DNA from: Rhodospirillaceae bacterium | GTDB taxonomy: Bacteria; Pseudomonadota; Alphaproteobacteria; UBA9219 | Direction of reading: 5' to 3' | DNA: 8,370 bases | NCBI GenBank assembly: GCA_003504035.1 | Contig: DOBW01000162.1 | Coordinates: 1 to 8,370, forward strand | Notes under the pieces: generated by a model | What the model saw: the letters and a program-made list of their open reading frames with translations, nothing else | Told to the model about the DNA's origin: nothing | Databases searched by the model: none | Translations under genes and position numbers: made by a program | Shown here: positions 1 through 5,476 of the stretch, piece after piece | Layout: every line of letters begins with the position of its first letter | Position numbering within the stretch: position 1 is the stretch's first letter

Positions 1-130
1 ACACCAAGAACAAAACGGCTCGTTCTTCTTTTGTTTACTTTCTTTGTCGATAATGCGGTGGTCGATCACTTCAGCATTTCCCATTTGGTAATAAATAATT
101 CCCTGATTTAACAAAATTTTATTACATAAA
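1..130. other. Non-coding leader upstream of the dcw cluster, no gene recognised
   Basis: This AT-rich stretch shows no reading frame with recognisable protein features. It contains a weak inverted repeat, AACAAAA at 9-15 against TTTTGTT at 29-35, and an alternative pairing of AAGAAC at 6-11 with GTTCTT at 22-27. Both stems are AT-rich and short, so I do not call a terminator. A GATAAT hexamer at 49-54 resembles a -10 box but has no good -35 partner. CCCAT at 80-84 and CCCTG at 101-105 resemble isolated copies of the boxes that form the array further right. The left part could be the tail of an upstream gene or RNA outside the window; nothing here settles it. Confidence 0.4.
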
Positions 131-175
131 CCCTTGATTACCCATGAGTGCCCATGGTATCCCATAAGTACCCAA
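131..175 (-). promoter_or_regulatory. Probable MraZ operator: array of TGGGN boxes with exact 10-bp period
   Basis: On the + strand CCC-starting boxes begin at 131, 141, 151, 161 and 171, exactly ten bases apart: CCCTT, CCCAT, CCCAT, CCCAT, CCCAA. Read on the minus strand the last four are perfect TGGGN boxes separated by 5-nt spacers, and the one at 131 is a degenerate AAGGG copy. MraZ of E. coli is known to bind direct repeats of TGGGN with 5-nt spacers upstream of its own gene and to repress the cluster. One helical turn per box suits the ring-shaped MraZ oligomer contacting one DNA face. The array ends 61 nt before the mraZ start codon. Autoregulation by the adjacent mraZ product is inference from this match. 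Confidence 0.8.
134..163 (+). promoter_or_regulatory. Weak candidate promoter inside the MraZ-box array
   Basis: TTGATT at 134-139 matches four of six -35 consensus bases. After 18 nt comes TATCCC at 158-163, a poor -10 hexamer, but preceded by TGG at 155-157, which fits an extended -10 (TGn) element. If real, the promoter would lie entirely under the MraZ boxes, so bound MraZ would block polymerase directly. The -10 match is only three of six, and the region is already constrained by the repeat array, so this is a tentative call. Confidence 0.2.
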
Positions 176-198
176 ATGAGGTCTTTTCTCCATTTGGG
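171..198. repeat. Perfect 8-bp inverted repeat sharing the last MraZ box
   Basis: CCCAAATG at 171-178 is the exact reverse complement of CATTTGGG at 191-198, separated by 12 nt (179-190). The left arm is the final box of the 10-bp array and the right arm contains a TGGGA box in the opposite orientation. In DNA this could add an inverted MraZ contact. In RNA it would form an 8-bp stem with a 12-nt pyrimidine-rich loop in the mraZ 5' leader, ending about 38 nt before the start codon. It lacks a following U-run, so a terminator is unlikely. Which role applies is not decidable from sequence alone. Confidence 0.55.
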
Positions 199-236
199 AT
201 CAAAAACAACTTAACCCTCTGTTTTTCGGGATTTTT

Positions 237-716
237 ATGGCTGTCTTCCTCTCCTCCTTTGTCAATAAAGTCGACAAAAAGGGACGCGTGTCGGTTCCAG
301 CCTCTTTCCGTGCCGTTTTGGGCTCCGATGCACAGGGTATTGTTGTCTTCCGTTCCTTGCAGCAAGAAGCACTTGATGGATGCTCAATCGCGCATCTGGA
401 ACTTCTGAGTGAGAGCCTCGAAAAATTAGATCTCGCCCCTGAAATGTTTGAGCTCATTGAAACGACGATTTTTGGCGGCTCCGTACAGATTCCTTTTGAC
501 GGCGAAGGACGCATTGTTCTGCCCTCTTCTCTTGCTCAGACAATCGGCATCACGGATGAGGTTGCCTTCGTAGGCCGCCGCAAAACTTTTCAACTTTGGA
601 ATCCACAAAAACTCACCGAGCATGATACGTCCGCACGTTCTGCGGCACGCGCGCAAGACATTTCACTCAGCAAAATTATCGCGCAAGCCTCCAGCAAAAT
701 TGAAGGGGGGGCGTAA
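237..716 (+). CDS. mraZ: MraZ, transcriptional regulator of the dcw cluster
   Basis: The 159-residue product is a MraZ/AbrB-fold DNA-binding protein, close to the usual family length of about 140-160. It carries the two swapped-hairpin half-domains typical of MraZ, each marked by a DxxxR motif: DKKGR at residues 13-17 followed by VSVPASFR, and DGEGR at 88-92 followed by IVLPSS. The N-terminus MAVFLSSFVNKVDKKGR aligns well with remembered proteobacterial MraZ starts, which supports the ATG at 237; a weak GGGA Shine-Dalgarno lies at 228-231. The family forms ring-like oligomers that bind TGGGN repeats and repress their own cluster, and a matching array lies just upstream. The last residues are encoded by a G7 tract that also serves as ribosome-binding site for rsmH. 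The residues after about 135 look like a low-complexity tail with Ala, Ser and Arg. Confidence 0.95.
   Translation: MAVFLSSFVNKVDKKGRVSVPASFRAVLGSDAQGIVVFRSLQQEALDGCSIAHLELLSESLEKLDLAPEMFELIETTIFGGSVQIPFDGEGRIVLPSSLAQTIGITDEVAFVGRRKTFQLWNPQKLTEHDTSARSAARAQDISLSKIIAQASSKIEGGA
703..711 (+). promoter_or_regulatory. Ribosome-binding site of rsmH, a G7 tract inside the mraZ 3' end
   Basis: The bases 703-711 read AA followed by seven G residues, and the rsmH ATG lies at 722, giving a purine-rich Shine-Dalgarno-like element about 10 nt ahead of the start. The tract also encodes the Gly-Gly near the C-terminus of MraZ. Between the site and the start lies an A8 run (715-722) that includes the mraZ stop codon and the A of the rsmH ATG. 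The homopurine G run is a less usual form than GGAGG. Confidence 0.55.
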
Positions 717-721
717 AAAAA

Positions 722-1681
722 ATGGCGGCACCTTTCGTTCATGTTCCGGTTATGCTTCGCGAAGTCATGGAAGCGCTCGCACCGTTCGATGAAGGGCTTT
801 ATGTCGACGGCACCTTCGGACGCGGCGGCTACACACGCGCTCTACTTGAAGCAGCAGAAACAAAAGTTATTGGTATTGACCGCGACCCTGACGCCATTAA
901 AGCAGGCGAAGAAATGGTGAAAAGTTTTTCACCGCGCTTACGTTTGCTGCAAGGCATCTTCGGCGACATGCAAAATCTTTTAGCCCAAGAAAACGTTCCA
1001 CAAGTTGATGGTATTGTTTTGGATATCGGCGTGTCTTCACCACAAATTGACAATGCCGCGCGTGGTTTTTCTTTTCAGGAAGACGGGCCACTTGATATGC
1101 GCATGAGCCAAGACGGTCAAAGCGCAGCCGACATCGTCAACACAGCTAGCGAAAGTGAACTGGCCGATATTATTTTTCATTTTGGTGAAGAACGCTATGC
1201 ACGTCGCGTAGCACGCCACATCGTTGAAGTCCGTAAAACCGAAACATTTGTCCGCACCAAGCAGCTTGCCGATTTGGTCCGTCACAACGTACCACGTTCC
1301 AAAGACGGAGTTGATCCGGCAACGCGCACCTTTCAAGCGCTTCGAATTGCCGTCAATGACGAGTTAGGCGAACTTGATCGTGGCCTTAGCGCCGCCGAAG
1401 CTCTCCTTAAGCCTGAAGGCAAGCTCGCTATTGTGGCTTTCCATTCGCTTGAAGATCGCCGCGTCAAAGAATTCCTTCGCGACCGCAGTGGCCATGCTCC
1501 ACGCGGGTCACGTCATGCGCCAGCAAATGAATCCACGTCGTCTCCTTCTTTCCACCTTCTCAGCCGGAAACCGCTTACACCGTCCGAAGAAGAGATCGCC
1601 GCAAATCCCCGTGCCCGTTCGGCGCGACTTCGCCTTGCCCAACGAACCGATGCCCCACCCCTTATGGAGAACGCCGCATGA
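722..1681 (+). CDS. rsmH: RsmH (MraW), 16S rRNA cytosine-1402 N4-methyltransferase
   Basis: This 319-residue cytoplasmic enzyme uses S-adenosylmethionine to methylate N4 of C1402 in 16S rRNA at the ribosomal P site; family length is about 310-320. Visible motifs in order are HVPVMLREV at residues 7-15, the SAM-binding loop DGTFGRGGYT at 29-38, GIDRDP at 51-56, LDIGVSSPQID at 100-110, ARGFSFQEDGPLDMRM at 113-128, FQALRIAVNDEL at 204-215 and VAFHSLEDRRVK at 238-249, all hallmarks of the family. The helical insert between about 110 and 210 is present. The start follows the mraZ stop by 5 nt, and the stop TGA overlaps the ftsL ATG as ATGA, implying translational coupling. No key residue appears missing. 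Confidence 0.97.
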   Translation: MAAPFVHVPVMLREVMEALAPFDEGLYVDGTFGRGGYTRALLEAAETKVIGIDRDPDAIKAGEEMVKSFSPRLRLLQGIFGDMQNLLAQENVPQVDGIVLDIGVSSPQIDNAARGFSFQEDGPLDMRMSQDGQSAADIVNTASESELADIIFHFGEERYARRVARHIVEVRKTETFVRTKQLADLVRHNVPRSKDGVDPATRTFQALRIAVNDELGELDRGLSAAEALLKPEGKLAIVAFHSLEDRRVKEFLRDRSGHAPRGSRHAPANESTSSPSFHLLSRKPLTPSEEEIAANPRARSARLRLAQRTDAPPLMENAA

Positions 1682-2187
1682 CTCGCGCTTCATGTATTTT
1701 ATTTTGGTTCTCCTTAGCCCTCATTATTTCAGTGGGCCTTTACCATACGAGCTATCGTGTGGATGGTCTTACGCATGAACTACGCACGCTCAATAAGAAA
1801 ATTAAGAAAGAACAACGCAACATTCATGTTCTCAAAGCCGAGTGGGTTTTTCTGGCCAACCCCTCACGTATTGAAAATGTAGCGCGCAAGCATCTTGATC
1901 TCAAACCAACAAAAACAGATCAAATTGCTTCTTTAAAAAAACTGTCTCGCCTTCTCCCAACGCGGCGTGAACTTCTAGCAAGAAACGCTTCAAAAACACG
2001 CGCCATTGCTTCCTTTCGCTCACGCACCGCCAAGCACACGCCCAAAGTCGTTGCCGAAGAAACAGGACGCGTGAACACACGCCTTACGATTGGAAAAAAC
2101 ACCACACGTGTCTCGCATCGTAAAACAAGTTATAGGCTCGCCGGAGACGATTCTTATGGGATCGGAAGCTATGGCGGCGCTCCATGA
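1678..2187 (+). CDS. ftsL: FtsL, bitopic divisome protein with an extended basic tail
   Basis: FtsL is a single-pass inner-membrane protein that forms a complex with FtsB and FtsQ and helps activate the FtsW-FtsI septal peptidoglycan synthase. The 169-residue product has a very short cytoplasmic start, one membrane segment at about residues 6-22, then a predicted periplasmic coiled coil at about 27-57. The FtsL signature follows: EW at 55-56, NPSRIE at 61-66, then A and L positions up to LDLKP at 73-77. Position between rsmH and ftsI is diagnostic for this poorly conserved family. GGAG at 1666-1669 gives a good Shine-Dalgarno 8 nt before the ATG. Residues from about 87 onward form an Arg/Lys/Ser/Thr-rich, probably disordered tail, longer than in many FtsL proteins (often about 100-140 residues). 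Its stop overlaps the ftsI start as ATGA. Confidence 0.88.
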   Translation: MTRASCILFWFSLALIISVGLYHTSYRVDGLTHELRTLNKKIKKEQRNIHVLKAEWVFLANPSRIENVARKHLDLKPTKTDQIASLKKLSRLLPTRRELLARNASKTRAIASFRSRTAKHTPKVVAEETGRVNTRLTIGKNTTRVSHRKTSYRLAGDDSYGIGSYGGAP

Positions 2188-4019
2188 AATCGTGGCGCGG
2201 CTCGGGCCGCCGCAAGGCTTCCCTGAATCAACCGCTTTTGCCGGGTTTGTTCGGAAATCTAGGCACAACATCATCTCGCGTAAAAAAAAGTCACCCCTCT
2301 TCACCGGCTGAAGCCGCACTTCATCTCGCACGGTCAAGATTGTCTCTTGTTCTTTTAGGGTTCTCCCTTTTTTTTATAATAGCATCAGCACGTCTAACTT
2401 TTCTGGCCATAGACAATGATCCTCACGAGCCTTCTGTCATTCAAGCTGCCTCTGGTTATGCACCTATTATAGCCCGCGCCGATATTTTGGACCGGAACGG
2501 AAGTCTTCTGGCAACCTCTCTGCCAACTGTCATGCTCATGGCCAACACGCGCAACATTATCGATGCCAAGGAAGCCGCACATAAACTAGCCAGCGCCCTT
2601 CCCGATCTTGACGAAGAAAAGCTCTCCCACAATTTTGCAAGACTTAAACGTTATATTGTTCTCAAGCGCCATCTGACACCTCGCCAATATTACGCCATCA
2701 ACAAAATGGGAATCGCAGGACTTGAATTTGTGCCAGATGAGAGCCGTATTTATCCTGCTGGCAATGTAACGGCCCATGTGCTGGGCTATACAGATATTGA
2801 CAACATTGGCATTGCAGGACTTGAAAAAACACTCAACGAAAAGCTGATGGAAAATCCCGAGCCGGTGACAACAACGCTCGACATCAGACTGCAAACCATC
2901 CTCCACCGCGAACTACAAAAAGCTATTGAAGAGCTCGAAGCTCTTGGCGGCGCGGGCTTGATTATGGATGTCCATACAGGTGAAATTCTTTCTCTTGTTT
3001 CCCTGCCTGATTTTGATCCACAAAAAGCGGGAAAAGCAAAAGACAAAGAGCTTTTCAATCAGGCCACACTTGGCGTTTATGAAATGGGATCAACTTTTAA
3101 AATATTCAATACAGCAATGGCTCTTGATTCTGGTTTGATTCATGTTGCTGAAAAAATTGATACGCTTCGTACTATTGAAATTGGTGGGAAAAAAATACGC
3201 GATCTACACGCCTTTACACATTGGCTCAATCTTGCCGAAATATTTGTTGAATCCTCCAACATTGGATCAGCGCGCATTGCCGAAAAACTGGGAACAGAAA
3301 AACAAAAAAGTTTTTTACAAAGCCTTGGACTCACAAAAAAACCTCACCTCGAAATACCGGAAATTGGTGGACCACTGGTTCCCTCAGATCCACATTGGGG
3401 TAAGACGGCGACAATGACCATATCCTTTGGGCATGGTATTGCCGTAAGTGCTTTGCAAATTGTTGCCGCTACCGCTCCTTTAATCAATGACGGCTATCAA
3501 GTTCAACCAACGCTTATCAAAACGGCCACTCCTCCTAAAAAAGGGAAAAGGCTCGTTAAAAAACGCACCTCGGATCAAATGCGTGCACTTATGCGTCTAG
3601 CCGTTAAATACGGCACAGCCAAAAAAGCGGAAGTGCCGGGATATCTCGTGGGCGGCAAGACAGGAACAGCTGATAAACTTTTGGGCAAAAAATACAGCAA
3701 AACAGAGCGCATTTCTTCTTTTCTTGGCGTCTTTCCAACAACAGCACCGCGTTATATTGTTTTTGCCCTTTTGGATAATCCCAAAGGAACGGCCAAAACC
3801 TATGGCCACGCAACAGCTGGCTGGACGGCAGCACCTGTCGTAGGAAAAATTGTCAGTCAAATAGGCCCCCTACTCAATCTTCCTCCTACAGAACTAGACG
3901 TCATGGAAGCCATCGAGAGACGCCTCACGCGTCCTCTTGGCCGACAAGTCGTTGATGGTTTTAAACTCAATAGCGAAGTCAATGATTATGCATCTGTCGA
4001 ATCTAATAGCACCCACTGA
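2184..4019 (+). CDS. ftsI: FtsI (PBP3), septal peptidoglycan transpeptidase
   Basis: This 611-residue class B penicillin-binding protein cross-links septal peptidoglycan in the periplasm, working with FtsW and the FtsQLB complex. A basic cytoplasmic N-terminus of about 52 residues is followed by one membrane anchor at about 53-75. The pedestal domain includes RADILDRNG at 98-106 and the block around GLEF, HVLGYTD and AGLE. The transpeptidase triad is complete: STFK with acylated Ser303 and Lys306, SSN at 357-359, and KTGT at 492-495, nearly the same numbering as E. coli PBP3. The ATG at 2184 is chosen because it overlaps the ftsL stop (ATGA); there is no strong Shine-Dalgarno, so coupling is likely. 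The last 32 nt overlap murE. The first 40 residues are Ser/Pro/Lys-rich and variable in type. No PASTA domains are present. Confidence 0.96.
   Translation: MKSWRGSGRRKASLNQPLLPGLFGNLGTTSSRVKKSHPSSPAEAALHLARSRLSLVLLGFSLFFIIASARLTFLAIDNDPHEPSVIQAASGYAPIIARADILDRNGSLLATSLPTVMLMANTRNIIDAKEAAHKLASALPDLDEEKLSHNFARLKRYIVLKRHLTPRQYYAINKMGIAGLEFVPDESRIYPAGNVTAHVLGYTDIDNIGIAGLEKTLNEKLMENPEPVTTTLDIRLQTILHRELQKAIEELEALGGAGLIMDVHTGEILSLVSLPDFDPQKAGKAKDKELFNQATLGVYEMGSTFKIFNTAMALDSGLIHVAEKIDTLRTIEIGGKKIRDLHAFTHWLNLAEIFVESSNIGSARIAEKLGTEKQKSFLQSLGLTKKPHLEIPEIGGPLVPSDPHWGKTATMTISFGHGIAVSALQIVAATAPLINDGYQVQPTLIKTATPPKKGKRLVKKRTSDQMRALMRLAVKYGTAKKAEVPGYLVGGKTGTADKLLGKKYSKTERISSFLGVFPTTAPRYIVFALLDNPKGTAKTYGHATAGWTAAPVVGKIVSQIGPLLNLPPTELDVMEAIERRLTRPLGRQVVDGFKLNSEVNDYASVESNSTH
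3975..3978 (+). promoter_or_regulatory. Ribosome-binding site deciding the murE start
   Basis: GAAG at 3975-3978, inside the ftsI 3' end, lies 9 nt before the ATG at 3988 but only 3 nt before the ATG at 3982. This spacing favours 3988 as the murE start. The site is a modest match, so translation coupled to ftsI is likely to contribute. Confidence 0.4.
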
Positions 4020-5469
4020 AGGTGCCCTCTTCTTTGGTGAAGATAGGCACATTACCGGCATTGCGTCTGACTCGCGTGAGGTTAAAGAAGGTTTTCTTTT
4101 TATTGCCGTCACAGGAACAAAAAAAAACGGCCAAGACTTTATTCCAGATGCGCTTAAACGAGGTGCCGCGGCCGTTTTATCTCAAACAGGTACAGATAAA
4201 AAAAATGTACCGGATTCCGTTACGCTCGTTACCGTAGAAGATGTCCGCCTTGCTCTTTCCAAAATTGCCAGCCGCTTCTATCCTCACCAACCTAGCGTAA
4301 TTGCTGCCGTCACGGGCACAAGCGGCAAAACATCAACCGTCCAATTCACACGTGAACTTTGGGAACAGAGCAGCCATAAAGCCGCCAGCATCGGAACACT
4401 TGGTTTGATCACGCAAGACATCAAGCGCTATGGATCACTCACAACCCCCGACCCCATCACGCTCCATCAAACAATAGATGAAACGGCTCTTATGGGCGTG
4501 ACACATCTTTGCATGGAAGCCTCAAGCCACGGTATTGAGCTGGGGCGGCTTGACCATGTTGATGTCTCGGTCGCCGCCTTTACAAACCTCTCGCGGGATC
4601 ATCTTGATTATCACGAGACAATGGAAAATTATCTGGCGGCCAAGCTTCGTCTTTTTACAACGCTTTTGAAAGAAAACGGCACCGCTGTTTTAAATGCCGA
4701 TATTCCTGAATACCAAAAAATCAAAGACGTTTGCGCTGCGAGAAATCTCAAAGTTCTGAGCTTCGGGAAAGAAGCTGACGGAAACATTAAACTTCTTGAT
4801 CATAAGCCAGAAGGACAAGGTCAACGGCTATGGATCGAGCTTTTCGGCAAGCCTTATGATGTTCTTTTGCCTCTTATTGGTTCTTTTCAAGCCGCCAACA
4901 GCCTGTGTGCCCTCGCCATAGCCATCGCGAGCGGACAAGACCCTGAAAAAACAGTCGTTGCATTAAGCAAGCTCTCTGGCGTATCAGGACGTCTAGAGCT
5001 AATTGGCACAACACCTTCAGGTGGAAGTGTTTTCGTAGATTATGCCCATAAACCTGCAGCTCTTGAACATGTGCTGAAGGCTATGCGACCTCATGTTGCG
5101 GAAAACACAGGCGCACGACTTCATGTTATCTTTGGGTGCGGCGGCAACCGAGACAAGGGAAAACGCCCCCTTATGGGCAAAATCAGTGAAGATTTGGCTG
5201 ATCGCATCATCGTCACAGATGATAATCCACGTCAGGAACAAGCAGACGTGATTCGCCAAGAAATCCTTGCGGGTTGCAAGAAAGGTCCGAATCTGCGCGA
5301 AATCGGCAATCGAGCAGAAGCCATTCGTAAAGGAATCAATGATCTTGCCGCACATGACGTTCTTGTAATCGCAGGCAAAGGACATGAAGAAGGCCAACTT
5401 GTTGGCGACAAAGTATTACCGTTCAATGATGCCACCGTGGCACGAACGGTTCTCAAGGAATTGGAGTAA
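3988..5469 (+). CDS. murE: MurE, UDP-MurNAc-L-Ala-D-Glu:meso-diaminopimelate ligase
   Basis: MurE is a cytoplasmic ATP-dependent ligase adding the third stem-peptide residue to UDP-MurNAc-L-Ala-D-Glu. From the ATG at 3988 it has 493 residues, very close to the 495 of E. coli. Visible features are DSREVKEG in the N-terminal UDP-binding domain, the P-loop GTSGKTS at 110-116, TTPDP at 152-156, the probable carbamylated lysine K219 in YLAAKLRLF, the C-terminal DNPR signature at 412-415 and GKGHE at 463-467. DNPR is the known marker of meso-DAP specificity, so the cell wall should be of DAP type. In-frame starts further upstream (TTG at 3937, ATG at 3955 and 3982) would lengthen the overlap with ftsI; the chosen start overlaps it by 32 nt. 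An A9 tract (4119-4127) and an A8 tract (4198-4205) lie in the coding region. Confidence 0.95.
   Translation: MHLSNLIAPTEGALFFGEDRHITGIASDSREVKEGFLFIAVTGTKKNGQDFIPDALKRGAAAVLSQTGTDKKNVPDSVTLVTVEDVRLALSKIASRFYPHQPSVIAAVTGTSGKTSTVQFTRELWEQSSHKAASIGTLGLITQDIKRYGSLTTPDPITLHQTIDETALMGVTHLCMEASSHGIELGRLDHVDVSVAAFTNLSRDHLDYHETMENYLAAKLRLFTTLLKENGTAVLNADIPEYQKIKDVCAARNLKVLSFGKEADGNIKLLDHKPEGQGQRLWIELFGKPYDVLLPLIGSFQAANSLCALAIAIASGQDPEKTVVALSKLSGVSGRLELIGTTPSGGSVFVDYAHKPAALEHVLKAMRPHVAENTGARLHVIFGCGGNRDKGKRPLMGKISEDLADRIIVTDDNPRQEQADVIRQEILAGCKKGPNLREIGNRAEAIRKGINDLAAHDVLVIAGKGHEEGQLVGDKVLPFNDATVARTVLKELE
5463..5466 (+). promoter_or_regulatory. Ribosome-binding site deciding the murF start
   Basis: GGAG at 5463-5466, within the last codons of murE, lies 10 nt upstream of the ATG at 5477; a second purine block, AAGGAA, is at 5455-5460. 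This supports 5477 over an in-frame ATG at 5384 that would require an 86-nt overlap with murE. Confidence 0.6.
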
Positions 5470-5476
5470 GTTTTTG

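Noticed and set aside
1..36. Possible 3' end of an upstream structured RNA (such as RNase P RNA) or a terminator, from the short inverted repeats and T-rich sequence
   Set aside because: The stems are 6-7 bp and AT-rich, two pairings compete, and no conserved RNA core is within the window.
148..408. Open frame starting in the leader and overlapping the 5' half of mraZ
   Set aside because: It crosses the operator array and is out of frame with the clear mraZ gene; the translation shows no family features.
2375..2380. Perfect TATAAT inside ftsI
   Set aside because: It falls in the codons for the hydrophobic membrane anchor (Phe-Phe-Ile-Ile), a context that produces TTTATAAT by composition, and no good -35 is found at 16-18 nt.
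2709..2826. Short direct repeat GIAGLE in FtsI (two near-identical DNA stretches)
   Set aside because: Both copies belong to conserved positions of the class B PBP pedestal domain, so this is family sequence and not a recent duplication.
3937..3987. N-terminal extension of MurE from TTG at 3937 or ATG at 3955 or 3982
   Set aside because: It would lengthen the overlap with ftsI, lacks a well-spaced ribosome-binding site and adds residues beyond the usual MurE length.
4315..4335. Ser in place of Asn in the MurE P-loop (GTSGKTS instead of GTNGKT)
   Set aside because: The lysine and threonine needed for ATP binding are present, and I recall the Ser form from other alphaproteobacterial MurE proteins, so it is probably ordinary.
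5017..5397. Long minus-strand open frame opposite murE
   Set aside because: It is a shadow of the murE coding frame, with no ribosome-binding site or recognisable domain.
5384..5476. N-terminal extension of MurF from ATG at 5384
   Set aside because: The 31 extra residues lie mostly inside murE in another frame and do not resemble MurF; the GGAG site fits 5477.
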